The translations under genes were made by a program, and so were the position numbers. The notes under the pieces were generated by a model. That model saw only the letters and a program-made list of their open reading frames with translations, made no database searches and was not told where the DNA came from. From Actinoallomurus liliacearum (GTDB lineage: Bacteria; Actinomycetota; Actinomycetes; Streptosporangiales; Streptosporangiaceae), in assembly GCF_039542035.1 (NCBI RefSeq), contig NZ_BAABHJ010000026.1:62001-126000 (forward strand): a DNA stretch of 64,000 nt, given 5' to 3'. Positions 1 through 8,900 of this stretch are shown piece after piece (within the stretch, counting starts at the first letter, position 1; the number at the start of each line of letters is the position of its first letter).

Positions 1-47
1 GCGCCTCCGGTCCCATACCCGATCAGAGCGACGCGCAGGTTGTCCAC
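1..47 (-). CDS. Gfo/Idh/MocA-type oxidoreductase, N-terminal tip (partial)
   Basis: Only the first 15 codons lie in the window, read leftward from a GTG at 47. They encode MDNLRVALIGYGTGG, a beta strand followed by a GYGTGG glycine turn. This is how NAD(P)-binding Gfo/Idh/MocA oxidoreductases begin. A perfect AAGGAGG ribosome-binding site lies at 54-60 on the minus strand, 6 bases before the GTG, which supports both the start and the strand. The gene runs off the left edge, so its substrate cannot be said. Another Rossmann dehydrogenase remains possible. Confidence 0.55.
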   Translation of the reverse strand, partial: MDNLRVALIGYGTGG

Positions 48-150
48 AGATGGCCTCCTTAATGGCCATTTGATCACGCTGCGGGTCTGTCCCGGCACGA
101 GGGATCGGCCTAATCTCCCATGGGGGCCATCGATCGGTGAAGGAGCACGC

Positions 151-981
151 ATGCCCGACCCGTCGCCAGATGCGAATCTGGCCGAGTCGCTGAGCGAGTG
201 GACGCGGGCGTTCGGCTGGCGTGACCGGGCGGCGTTCCTGTGCGGTGAGGACGTCTTCACGCAGGGCGAGGTCCACCGGGGGGCGGGGCGTGCGGCCGGG
301 TTCCTGTGGGCGCACGGGGTACGGCCGGGCGACCGGGTGGTGATCGGGCTGCCGGCGTCGATCGAGTTCGTGTGGGCGTTCCTCGGCGCCGTACGGATCG
401 GGGCGATCGCGCTGATCGCTGACCCGGAGGCGTCCATGCTCCCGCCGGGCGAGGTCGCGGTGTGCGAGCCCGGACGGCACGAGAAGGTCATCACCCCCGG
501 TGAGCTCGCCACCGGCATGGCGCGGGCGACCGTGCCGCCGGCGTACCCGGTGCATTCGGGCACGCCGGCGTTCGCGCAGTACGGCGAGGTGTACGCGCAC
601 GGCGATCCGGAGGCGTCCTTCCTGGCGATGGAACCGTTCGGGCTGCGGGAGAACGACGTGCTGTTCTCCGTTCCCAAGACCTACGACCCGGCGGGGCTGC
701 GCAACACCGTCTTCCTACCGCTGTACTCCGGAGCCAGCGCCGTGCTGGACTCCGGCCGGCGGTCGATCGCCGCGGTCGCCGAGCGGGTGCGCCGGCACCG
801 GGCGAGCGTGCTGCTCTCGACGTCCGCGTTCTTGACGAGGCTGGCGGCCGAGGCGCCTCGCGAGCCGTTCTGGCCGCTGCGCATCGCCGTGTCGCAGGGC
901 GCCCCGCCGCCGGTGCGCGCCGAGGAAAGGCTCGGCTGCCCGGTCCTGGCCCCGGCGGTTCAGGACCCGGCGCCGGCGTAG
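151..981 (+). CDS. Half-length AMP-binding (acyl-CoA synthetase-like) protein
   Basis: The 276-residue product matches the N-terminal region of benzoate-CoA-ligase-like adenylating enzymes, with GVRPGDRVVIGLP near residues 60-72 and a GLRENDVLFSVPKTYDPAGL stretch near 155-175. Full enzymes have about 500 residues. This one stops where the Gly-Tyr-Gly-x-Thr-Glu motif would follow and has no C-terminal lid domain. The ATP-binding loop (Ser-Gly-Thr-Thr-Gly type) is also missing; AQYGEVYAHGDP stands in its place. The ATG at 151 has AAGGAG at 140-145. The 3' end overlaps the convergent VOC gene by 22 bases. It is probably a decayed enzyme or a catalytically dead adenylate-fold protein. Confidence 0.7.
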   Translation: MPDPSPDANLAESLSEWTRAFGWRDRAAFLCGEDVFTQGEVHRGAGRAAGFLWAHGVRPGDRVVIGLPASIEFVWAFLGAVRIGAIALIADPEASMLPPGEVAVCEPGRHEKVITPGELATGMARATVPPAYPVHSGTPAFAQYGEVYAHGDPEASFLAMEPFGLRENDVLFSVPKTYDPAGLRNTVFLPLYSGASAVLDSGRRSIAAVAERVRRHRASVLLSTSAFLTRLAAEAPREPFWPLRIAVSQGAPPPVRAEERLGCPVLAPAVQDPAPA

Positions 982-1352
982 GTGCCGAAGCTCCAGAACA
1001 CACCCTCGGGGTCCCGTACGGTGAAGTCGCGGGAGCCGTGGTCCTGGTCGGTGAGGCCCTGGACGACGGTCGCGCCCGCCGCCACCGCCCGCTCGTACAG
1101 CGCGTCGGGCGCGTCGGTGACGAGGTACACCGCTCCCGTGCCCGGGGGCAGGCCGGCGATCGGGCTGTCGGTACGGTCGGCGCCGCCCAGCATGACGCCG
1201 CCGCCTCCGGGGGCGCGCAGCTCGGCGTGGGCGACGCGGCCGTCGTCCTCGTAGACCGCGGCCTCCTCGAGCCCGAAGGCGTCGACGAGGAACCGGATGG
1301 CGGCGTGGGCGTCCTTGTAGCGGAGTGCGGGCCAGACTCGTGTTTCGCTCAT
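960..1352 (-). CDS. VOC (glyoxalase/bleomycin-resistance fold) protein
   Basis: A 130-residue vicinal-oxygen-chelate protein. It opens with a beta strand and YKDAHAAIRFLVDAFGLEE, the paired beta-alpha start of glyoxalase-like domains, and ends with DFTVRDPEGVFWSFGTY, the usual closing strand. The RDPEG turn is typical of VOC proteins of the PhnB/glyoxalase-like group. The substrate cannot be inferred. An upstream in-frame start exists at 1382, but the ATG at 1352 lies 4 bases past the AraC-type gene's stop, so the two are probably co-transcribed. Its stop overlaps the AMP-binding gene on the opposite strand. Confidence 0.85.
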   Translation of the reverse strand: MSETRVWPALRYKDAHAAIRFLVDAFGLEEAAVYEDDGRVAHAELRAPGGGGVMLGGADRTDSPIAGLPPGTGAVYLVTDAPDALYERAVAAGATVVQGLTDQDHGSRDFTVRDPEGVFWSFGTYAGAGS

Positions 1353-1356
1353 GGCC

Positions 1357-2202
1357 TCATCGTCGCCCGGCGGTGTCGTCACCGTCTTGGACGAATGGGA
1401 GCTCCTCGCCGGTCAGCCACGCGGACGGGGGACACCCGGCGAGCTCGTTCCACTCGCGGGCGAGATGCGCCTGGTCGTAGTAGCCGCACGCCGCCGCGGC
1501 GGCCGCCAGTGACGGTCGGCCGGGCTCCTTGAGGAGCCGCTTGGACCGCTCGAACCGCATGACGCGGGCCGCCTCTTTCGGCCGCAGGCCGTACTCCGCC
1601 GCGAACCGCTCGCCCAGGTGCCGCCGGCTCCACCCGACCTCGCGCGCGAGGTCGCCGATCCGCACGGCGCCGTCCGCGTCGGCGAGCCGCCGCCAGGCGT
1701 ACCCGACCTCGGGCGCCGGGGCCGTCAGTCGGCCGACGCCCCGCGACAGCACGTCGTCGACCGCGGCGAAGCGCGCCGGCCAGGTCGGAGCCTCGGCCAG
1801 CCGTTCGACGAGCTCCCGGGCGCGGGTGCCGATCAGGTCGTCGAGGGACAGGACCGCCGCGCCGAGCTCTGCGGCGGGCAGCCCGAACAGCGAACGGGCC
1901 CCCTCCGGGGTGAGGTCGAGCTGCACGCCCGCGAGGTCGCCGTCGTGCGAGATCCGCACCGGCCGGGTGTGCAGCCCTCCGGCGAGGGCGGTGAAGGCGG
2001 TCGACGGCCGGCCGGACGGGCCGCTCGTACGGGTCGGGGCGCCCAGGCTGAGGACCACGGTCAGGTGGCGGGACGGCAGCCCCAGATGCGTACCGGCCGG
2101 AAAGCCCTCGTACCGGTACCCGACACACCGCGCCACCGCCGCCGCCAGCCGCGCCGGCGGCCGAACCCGAACGCTCTGACTGACCCGCCCAGCCCCGCCC
2201 AT
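1357..2202 (-). CDS. AraC-family transcriptional regulator
   Basis: The 281-residue protein has an N-terminal sensing region with AraC_binding-like character (GLPSRHLTVVLSLG) and a C-terminal pair of helix-turn-helix motifs. The first reads IGDLAREVGWSRRHLGERF near residue 190; the second reads LAAAAAACGYYDQAHLAREW near 245. A Phe-x-Arg helix links the two, as in AraC/XylS regulators. The longer reading frame starts at 2268, but its extra codons are Arg-rich and unlike the family, so the ATG at 2202 is preferred. It sits directly upstream of the VOC gene, a common regulator-plus-VOC pairing, and may control it. The ligand is unknown. Confidence 0.85.
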   Translation of the reverse strand: MGGAGRVSQSVRVRPPARLAAAVARCVGYRYEGFPAGTHLGLPSRHLTVVLSLGAPTRTSGPSGRPSTAFTALAGGLHTRPVRISHDGDLAGVQLDLTPEGARSLFGLPAAELGAAVLSLDDLIGTRARELVERLAEAPTWPARFAAVDDVLSRGVGRLTAPAPEVGYAWRRLADADGAVRIGDLAREVGWSRRHLGERFAAEYGLRPKEAARVMRFERSKRLLKEPGRPSLAAAAAACGYYDQAHLAREWNELAGCPPSAWLTGEELPFVQDGDDTAGRR

Positions 2203-2291
2203 GCACCTCACGCTATCCCGCCTCCGGCGTTCAGCGCCCCGACGTCGGTGCCGGGGACTGCTCGCCATCGGCGGAGCGGGAGACGACGCGT

Positions 2292-2340
2292 TGTATCAAA
2301 CCATTACCAGGTCGGCCAGAGGTGGTAATACTTTGATACA
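2292..2340. promoter_or_regulatory. Inverted repeat, candidate AbiEi operator
   Basis: Two 20-base arms at 2292-2311 and 2321-2340 match in reverse complement at 16 of 20 positions (TGTATCAAA and ATTACCA blocks conserved), with 9 bases between them. The right arm ends on the A of the AbiEi start codon. AbiEi antitoxins are known to repress their own operon by binding inverted repeats upstream, so this is a strong operator candidate. The site is A+T-rich compared with its surroundings. Confidence 0.7.
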
Positions 2341-2945
2341 TGGCCGACACCTCGTCCGCATCACTCGCCCGCCTGGAGCGCCTGCCCGCGACCTTCCTGG
2401 CACGCATGGCACGAGAAATCGGTATGGCGCCACACGATCTGTATCGACTGCGCGACGAAGGCGCGATTCAGGAGCTGAGCAGAGGGGTCTTCCGGAAGGC
2501 CGCGGCGCCTGAGGGGCAGGTCGACCTGCTCGCGGTGGCTCTGCGAGCTCCATTGGCCGTTGTCTGCCTGGATTCGGCATTGGCACTGCACGGTCTAGTT
2601 GATGAAATCCCCGCAAAGCTGCATATAGCGGTGCCTAGGGGGACTACGCCGCCCAGGGTGGATTACCCGCCGGTGCAGGTTCACCGATTTCACGCTGACA
2701 CATTCGAGATCGGCGTTGAAATGTATGAGGCGGCCCCATCTGAGTGGGTCCGCATATATAGTGCCGCCAGGAGTGTCGTGGACGCCATGCGCCTTCGGCA
2801 CCTCGTTGGGGACGTATTCGCGTTGCGCGCACTTCGAACCTCTTTGGAGAACGGTGCCGCACGTCCCGGCGAATTGGTGGATCTTGCCCGGACCCTCGGA
2901 GTCGGGGGAGCCGTGCTCCAGGCGATAGAGGTGATGCTCTCCTGA
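2340..2945 (+). CDS. AbiEi-family type IV antitoxin
   Basis: A 201-residue antitoxin and autorepressor of a type IV (AbiE) toxin-antitoxin pair. An N-terminal winged-helix segment (DLYRLRDEGAIQELSRGVFRK, near residues 32-52) is followed by the core with LAVVCLDSALALHGL and IHIAVPRGT-like strands typical of AbiEi. It overlaps the toxin gene by one base (TGATG). The start at 2340 lacks a clear ribosome-binding site and coincides with the right arm of an inverted repeat, so a leaderless transcript or an internal start (2406 or 2424) is possible. Base composition falls here (runs such as CATATATAGTG), unlike the surrounding genes, which suggests horizontal arrival. Confidence 0.85.
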   Translation: MADTSSASLARLERLPATFLARMAREIGMAPHDLYRLRDEGAIQELSRGVFRKAAAPEGQVDLLAVALRAPLAVVCLDSALALHGLVDEIPAKLHIAVPRGTTPPRVDYPPVQVHRFHADTFEIGVEMYEAAPSEWVRIYSAARSVVDAMRLRHLVGDVFALRALRTSLENGAARPGELVDLARTLGVGGAVLQAIEVMLS

Positions 2946-3847
2946 TGGCTCCTAACCCGCGACGGGACACGCCCGCCGGTCGTGCGTACAACGACCTGCG
3001 GAACAAGGCCCGCCGGGAGGGTCGCCCGACAGACGAACTCCTGACATTGTTCGTCCTCGAACGCTTCCTGTATCGACTGAGTCGCTCGGACGTGTCCGAT
3101 AGGTTCGCGCTCAAGGGCGGCATGTTGCTGAGTGCCTACCATGCGCGCCGTACGACCCGGGATGCGGATCTGTCCGGCATCGGCATATCGGTGACGGGAG
3201 ACGATGCCGTGGCGGTAATGGCCCGGGTCGCGGACATGGCGGTCGACGATGGCGTCGAGTTCCTCGTCGGCCAGATACGGAGCAGGGCGATTCGGGAGGA
3301 TGGGCCCTACGGCGGAACGCGAGTGGTCATCCCCGCCCAAGTTGCACGATTCCGCACGAGCGTTCAGATCGATGTCAGCTCTGGCGACCCGATCGTGCCA
3401 GGAGTGCAGCGCATCGACTTCCCGCAACAACTCCAGGACTCCTCGTTCGAGTTGCTCGCCTATCCGATCGAGACGGTCCTCGCAGAGAAGGTCCTCACGG
3501 CGCTCGAAAGAGGCGACGCCAATACGCGGGTGCGTGACTACGCCGACGTCTGGCGACTCATCGCCGGCAACGCCTTCGCCGGTGCCGGATTGTTCGAGGC
3601 GGTCGCCAAGGCGGCAGATCATCGAGGGCTGAAACCGGGGCCGCTGTCCGAACGGATCACATCACTCGTCGAGCTTCGCGGCCGCGTCTACCGCGAGTGG
3701 CGAAGAAGGCTCGGCCCGGACGGTGACGCGTACCCGGAGGACTTCGGCGAGGTTGTCGCCGCGGTCATCGCGTTCGCCGACCCGCTGTTGCTCGGTGAGG
3801 TCGTGGGTGTGGACTGGGACCCGGACGCCCGGTCCTGGCGGCGGTGA
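2945..3847 (+). CDS. AbiEii-family nucleotidyltransferase toxin
   Basis: A 300-residue nucleotidyltransferase of the AbiEii/MenT type. Members modify tRNA or other targets with nucleotides and stop growth until neutralised by the AbiEi partner. The motif FALKGGMLLSAY (near 57-68) followed by TRDADLSG (near 75-82) is the family's Gly-Gly and Asp-x-Asp catalytic signature. The C-terminal half carries EKVLTALERG...RVRDYADVWRL, the conserved Lys/Arg-Asp-Tyr helix. The one-base overlap with the antitoxin (stop TGA 2943-2945, ATG 2945) indicates translational coupling. The signatures and length look intact, so the toxin is probably functional. Its RNA target is not deducible. Confidence 0.88.
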   Translation: MAPNPRRDTPAGRAYNDLRNKARREGRPTDELLTLFVLERFLYRLSRSDVSDRFALKGGMLLSAYHARRTTRDADLSGIGISVTGDDAVAVMARVADMAVDDGVEFLVGQIRSRAIREDGPYGGTRVVIPAQVARFRTSVQIDVSSGDPIVPGVQRIDFPQQLQDSSFELLAYPIETVLAEKVLTALERGDANTRVRDYADVWRLIAGNAFAGAGLFEAVAKAADHRGLKPGPLSERITSLVELRGRVYREWRRRLGPDGDAYPEDFGEVVAAVIAFADPLLLGEVVGVDWDPDARSWRR

Positions 3848-3866
3848 CGGGACGTCGTCCAGCGGT

Positions 3867-3891
3867 GCGCTCCGCGGTAGTCGCGGAGCGC
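3867..3891. terminator. Hairpin between convergent toxin and marR genes
   Basis: A perfect 10-bp stem, GCGCTCCGCG (3867-3876) paired with CGCGGAGCGC (3882-3891) around a 5-base loop. It lies 20 bases after the toxin stop and 7 bases after the end of the convergent MarR-type gene. No T tract follows, which is usual for actinobacterial terminators. It probably acts in both directions. Confidence 0.6.
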
Positions 3892-3898
3892 GGCGGTC

Positions 3899-4357
3899 TC
3901 AGCCGTCCGGGGTGAGGTTGGGGAGGGTCTCCAGGGCGCGGACCAGTGGGGCCAGTTCCGGGAGTGCGGCGGCGTCGGCGAGCGCCGCCTCCAAGGCCGC
4001 GTTGTGGCTCGGGGTGGCCTTGGCGAGGAGCTCCCCGCCCGCCTCGGTGACCTCCGTGTAGATGCCCCGCCGATCGTCCTCGCACAGGTAGCGGCGGAGC
4101 AGGCCGCGCTTCTCCAGGCGGGTGACGAGGCGGGTCGTGGCGCTCTGGCTCAGGACCAGGGCGTTCGCGAGCTGCTGCATCCGCATGTGCCAGTCCGCTT
4201 GGCGGGACAGCAGGTGGAGGGTGCAGTACTCGTTCACGCTCAGGTCGTGCTCGGCCTGCAGGGCCCGCTCGACCCTGTCCTCGATCCGGGCGTGCAGGGC
4301 GGCGAGGGTACGCCAGCCCTGGGCGCGGGCCTCGGCCGCGTCATCGGGCAGTGGCAT
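3899..4357 (-). CDS. MarR-family transcriptional regulator
   Basis: A 152-residue winged-helix repressor. The central region holds the MarR recognition helix and wing: QLANALVLSQSATTRLVTRLEKRGLLRR near 62-90, then CEDDRRGIYTEVTEAGGELL, where the DxRR wing is diagnostic. It is transcribed away from an MFS drug-efflux-type gene starting at 4493. That is the classic MarR/pump arrangement in which the regulator represses the divergent promoter until a small molecule binds. The inducing compound is unknown. Confidence 0.9.
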   Translation of the reverse strand: MPLPDDAAEARAQGWRTLAALHARIEDRVERALQAEHDLSVNEYCTLHLLSRQADWHMRMQQLANALVLSQSATTRLVTRLEKRGLLRRYLCEDDRRGIYTEVTEAGGELLAKATPSHNAALEAALADAAALPELAPLVRALETLPNLTPDG

Positions 4358-4381
4358 GGGTCACCCCTCTTCTCGTTTGGC

Positions 4382-4405
4382 ATCTCGCCGATTGCGTGGT
4401 GAGAT
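4382..4405. promoter_or_regulatory. Imperfect inverted repeat near the marR start
   Basis: ATCTCGCC (4382-4389) and GGTGAGAT (4398-4405) are complementary at 7 of 8 positions. The site lies 25 bases before the marR start in the 135-base divergent gap. The same gap also holds a direct repeat of TGCAA at 4416 and 4433. Either could be the MarR operator; nothing decides between them. Confidence 0.35.
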
Positions 4406-4492
4406 AGTCGGCGTCTGCAAGTATCAGGCGTGTGCAACTATTGTGTGTGCTGGTTATTGCTCACGCCGCCCAGTCTATCCGGAGGAGACTCC

Positions 4493-5695
4493 ATGCCCAT
4501 CGCGCTGCTCGCCCTGGCGATCGGCGGCTTCGGCATCGGCACCACCGAGTTCGTCATCAGTGGCCTGCTTCCCGACCTGTCCACCGACCTCCACGTCTCC
4601 ATCCCCACCGCAGGGCTCCTGGTGTCGGGATACGCCTTCGGCGTCGTCGTCGGAGCCCCGCTGCTGACCGCGCTCGGATCGCGCATCTCTCGCAAGACCA
4701 TGCTCGTGGCGCTGATGGCGCTGTTCACCGTGGGCAACCTCCTATGCGCGCTCGCCCCCACGTACGGCGTGCTCATGGTCGCCCGGCTGGTGACCGCCTT
4801 CGCCCACGGCGCCTACTTCGGCATCGGCTCCGTCGTCGCCGCCGACCTCGTCCGGCCCGAGAAGCGGGCCGGCGCGATCGCGATGATGTTCACCGGCCTG
4901 ACCGTGGCCAACGTCCTCGGCGTACCGGGTGGCACCGCGCTCGGCCAGGCCTTCGGCTGGCGGTCCACGTTCTGGGTGGTCACCGCGATCGGCCTGGTCG
5001 CCCTCGCGGGCATCGCCACCCTGGTCCCGGGACGGCCGCGGCCGTCCGCCGACACCGGCCTCCGCCGTGAACTGTCGGTCTTCCGGCACGGTCAGGTCTG
5101 GCTCGCGCTGGCCATGACGGCCCTCGGCTGGGCCCCGGTCTTCACCGTCATCACCTACGTCGCGCCGATCGCGACCCGCGTCACCGGGTTCTCCTCGGGG
5201 GCGGTGCCGATCCTCATGGTGCTGTTCGGCCTCGGCATGGTGGCCGGCAACACGCTCGGCGGCAGGCTCGCCGACCGCGCTCTCATGCCCAGCCTGTACG
5301 CGATCCTCGCGGCCGTGATCGCGGTGTCGGTCCTCCTGCTCCTCGTCGTCCACAGCAAGGTCGCGGTGGTCGTCGTGATGCTGCTGCTCGGCGTGGTCGG
5401 CAGTGCCACGATCGCGCCGCTGCAGACCCGCGTGCTGGACAAGGCGGCGGGCGCGCCGACGATGGCGTCCGCGGCCAACATCGCGGCGTTCAACCTCGGC
5501 AACACGGTCGGGCCGTTCCTCGGCGGTCTCGCCATCGACGCCGGCCTCGGCTACGCCTCGACGACCTGGATCGCCGCCCTCCTCGGCGCGGCCGGCCTCG
5601 CGGTGGCGCTCGTCTCCGGCGCCCTCGACCGCCGCGGCCCCGTGTCGCCCCGGCCGGCCGAGCCCGTCCTGCCGGCCGGAGCGCACAGCCGTTGA
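4493..5695 (+). CDS. MFS efflux transporter (DHA1-like, 12 TM)
   Basis: A 400-residue major-facilitator protein of the DHA1/AraJ-like drug-efflux group. It opens with a membrane helix bearing GGFGIGTTEFVISGLLPDLS, the family's TM1 Thr-Glu-Phe signature, and has LTALGSRISRKTML at the TM2-TM3 loop (motif A-like). About twelve hydrophobic segments follow. The ATG at 4493 is chosen for GGAGGAG at 4481-4487; codons from 4430 are unlikely to be translated. The gene diverges from marR, which probably represses it. The substrate is unknown but is presumably a drug or toxic metabolite. Confidence 0.88.
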   Translation: MPIALLALAIGGFGIGTTEFVISGLLPDLSTDLHVSIPTAGLLVSGYAFGVVVGAPLLTALGSRISRKTMLVALMALFTVGNLLCALAPTYGVLMVARLVTAFAHGAYFGIGSVVAADLVRPEKRAGAIAMMFTGLTVANVLGVPGGTALGQAFGWRSTFWVVTAIGLVALAGIATLVPGRPRPSADTGLRRELSVFRHGQVWLALAMTALGWAPVFTVITYVAPIATRVTGFSSGAVPILMVLFGLGMVAGNTLGGRLADRALMPSLYAILAAVIAVSVLLLLVVHSKVAVVVVMLLLGVVGSATIAPLQTRVLDKAAGAPTMASAANIAAFNLGNTVGPFLGGLAIDAGLGYASTTWIAALLGAAGLAVALVSGALDRRGPVSPRPAEPVLPAGAHSR

Positions 5696-5774
5696 GCACC
5701 GCCTTCGGAGCTCGCCGGATCGTGGGGTCCCGGGGCGGTGCGCCGGTGGGGGCGCGCTCGTAGACTGGGCGCGC

Positions 5775-5925
5775 GACGGCGAGGGAAGGAACCCGGTGCG
5801 AGTCCGGGGCTGTCCCGCAACTGTGACCAGGTAGCGAGCCCGCACGTACGGCCACGGCGATGAGCTGGAAGGCCGCGGGGGAGCGGCGACCTGGGAGTCA
5901 GGAGACTTCCCGCCGTCGACGACCT
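5775..5925 (+). ncRNA. Cobalamin (AdoCbl-type) riboswitch upstream of cobN
   Basis: The leader carries the conserved landmarks of the B12 aptamer in order: GGAACCCGGTGCGAGTCCGG at about 5788, GGGGCTGTCCCGCAACTGTGA at 5805-5825, GGCCACGGCGATGAGC at about 5850, and the B12 box GAGTCAGGAGACT at 5895-5907. It ends about 45 bases before cobN's GTG start. Its core is nearly identical to the second riboswitch at 46605-46760. In actinobacteria these elements usually block translation or elongation when adenosylcobalamin is abundant. The edges are approximate. Confidence 0.93.
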
Positions 5926-5970
5926 TTCACCCGAGCCGGGGCGAGGACCCCCGAGGGAAGGAACCGACAC

Positions 5971-8900
5971 GTGCGTGTCCTGCTGCTCTCCACCGCCGAC
6001 ACCGAACTCCTGTCCGCGCGTTCCGCGGACGCCGGGTATGTGACGGGTAATCCGTCCCGCCTGGGCGTCGCCGACCTGGACGCCCTGTGCGAGGGCGTCG
6101 ACGTCGTCGTCGTCCGGCTGCTCGGCGGGCTGAAGACCTGGCGGGAGGGCGTCGAGGACCTGCGCCGCAGGGACGTGCCGTTCATCGCGCTCGGCGGCGA
6201 GGCCGCGCCCGACGCGGAGCTGATGGCGCTGTCGACCGTGCCCGCCGGGGTCGCCGCGGAGACGCTGGCGTACCTGCGCGAAGGCGGCGTGGACAACCTG
6301 CGGGAGCTGGCGCGCTTCCTGTCCGACACCCTGCTGCTGACCGGTGAGGGGTTCGAGGCGCCACGGGAGATGCCCGCGTACGGCCTGCACCGTACGGGCG
6401 GCGAGCCGGAGGACGGCAGGCCGACCGTCGGCGTCGTCTTCTACCGGGCGCACGAACTCTCCGGCAACACCGCGTTCGTGGACACGCTGTGCGCGCGGAT
6501 CGAGGAGCTGGGCGCGAACGCGCTGCCCGTCTTCTGCGGCTCGCTGCGCTCCGCCGACGAAGGGCTGCTGGAGCTGCTCGGACGGGCGGACGCGCTCGTC
6601 GTCACCGTGCTGGCCGCCGGGGGAGCGGTGGCGGCGGACGCGTCGGCGGGCGGGGACGAGGACGCCTGGGACGCCGGGGCGCTCGCCGCGCTGGACGTGC
6701 CCGTCGTCCAGGGCCTGTGCCTGACGACGTCCCGCGCGACCTGGGAGGCGTCGGACGCCGCGCTGTCCCCGATGGACGCCGCGATGCAGGTCGCGATCCC
6801 CGAGTTCGACGGCCGGCTGATCTCGGTGCCGTTCTCCTTCAAGGAGGACGGACCGGACGGCATCCCGGTCTACGCCGCCGACCCGGAGCGCGCCGCGCGG
6901 GTCGCCGGCATCGCCGTCCGCCAGGCCCGCCTCCGGCACACGCCGGTCGCCGATCGCCGGCTGGCGATCGTGCTGTCGTCGTACCCGACCAAGCACTCCC
7001 GGGTCGGCAACGCCGTCGGCCTGGACACCCCCGCCTCGGCGGTCCGCCTGCTCGGGGCGCTGCGCGCGGCGGGCTACGACGTCGGCGAATACCCCGAGGA
7101 CGGGGACGAGCTCATCCACTCGCTGATCGCGGCGGGTGGGCACGACGTCGAGTGGCTGACCGAGGAGCAGCTCCGTGCCGCGCCCGCCCGGGTCACGCTG
7201 AAGGACTACGAGCGGTGGTTCACCGCGCTGCCGGAGCCGCTGCGCGAGCGGATGCGGGAGCACTGGGGCGAGCCGCCGGGAGAGCTGTACACCGACGGCG
7301 ACGATGTCGTCCTGGCGTCGCTGCGGTTCGGGAACGTCGTGCTGATGATCCAGCCGCCGCGCGGGTTCGGGGAGAACCCGGTGGCGATCTACCACGACCC
7401 CGACCTGCCGCCCTCGCACCACTACCTGGCGGCGTACCGCTGGCTGGACGAGGTGTTCGGCGCGGACGCCGTGGTCCACCTCGGCAAGCACGGCACGCTC
7501 GAGTGGCTGCCCGGCAAGGGCCTCGGGCTCGCGGCCGACTGTGCCCCCGACGCGGTCCTCGGCGACCTTCCGCTCGTCTACCCGTTCATCGTCAACGACC
7601 CCGGCGAGGGCACCCAGGCGAAACGGCGCGGCCACGCCGTCATCGTCGACCATCTGGTGCCGCCGATGGCGCGCGCGGAGACGTACGGCGACCTGGCCAA
7701 GCTCGAGCAGCTCCTCGACGAGTACGCCACCGTGCAAGCGCTCGACCCGGCGAAGCTACCGACCGTACGCGCCCAGATCTGGACGCTCGTGCAGGCCGCC
7801 CAGCTCCACCATGACCTGCACGTCGCCGACGAGCCGGGCGAGGCCGACTTCGACGACTTCGTCCTGCACATCGACGGGTACCTCTGCGAGGTCAAGGACG
7901 TGCAGATCCGGGATGGCCTGCACATCCTCGGGCAGGCGCCGGAGGCGGAGCAGCGGGTGAACCTGGTGCTCGCGGTGCTGCGCGCCGCGCAGGTGTGGGC
8001 CGGGCGGGCCGGCGCGCTGCCCGGGCTGCGCGCGGCGATCGCGGCGGCGTACGGGCTGGACGAGCGGGAGCTGCTCGCGGCGCCCGGCGCGCGGGTCGAG
8101 GCGACGGCGCTGACCGAGGTGGTGGACGGCCCCGCCCGTACCGCGTCGGACCTGGTCGACCTGCTGGAGGCGGCCGCGCGCCGGCTCGTCGTCGGGATGG
8201 AGACGCTCGGCTGGGACGCCCCACGGGCGGCGGCGGTCTGCGCCGAGGTGCTCGGCCGCGAGGTTCCCGAGGTCGTGGCGCTGCTGGAGTTCGGGGCACG
8301 GGAGGTCGTGCCCCGGCTGGACGCGACGTCCGGGGAGCTCGACGCGGTTCTGCACGCGCTCGACGGCGGGTACGTCCCCGCCGGGCCGTCCGGGTCGCCG
8401 ACCCGCGGGCTGGTCAACGTGCTGCCGACCGGCCGCAACTTCTACTCCGTCGACCCGAAGGCCATCCCGTCCCGTACGTCGTGGGACGTGGGGGTGTCCC
8501 TCGCCGAGTCGCTGATCCGGCGGCACCTGGACGACACCGGCGAGTACCCGCGCAGCGTCGGGCTCACGGTGTGGGGCACGTCCGCGATGCGGACGCAGGG
8601 CGACGACATCGCCGAGGTGCTCGCGCTGATCGGCGTCCGCCCGGTCTGGGACGAGGCGTCTCGTCGCGTCACGGGCTTCGAGGTCATCCCCCGCGAGGAG
8701 CTGGGCCGGCCCCGCGTCGACGTCACGCTGCGCATCTCCGGCTTCTTCCGCGACGCGTTCCCGCACGTCATCGCGCTGATGGACGACGCGATCGGCGCGG
8801 TCGCGCAGCTCGACGAGGCGGACAACCACGTGCGCGCGCACGCGCTGGAGGACCTGGCCGGGCACGGCGACTGGCGGCGCGCGACCAGCCGCATCTTCGG

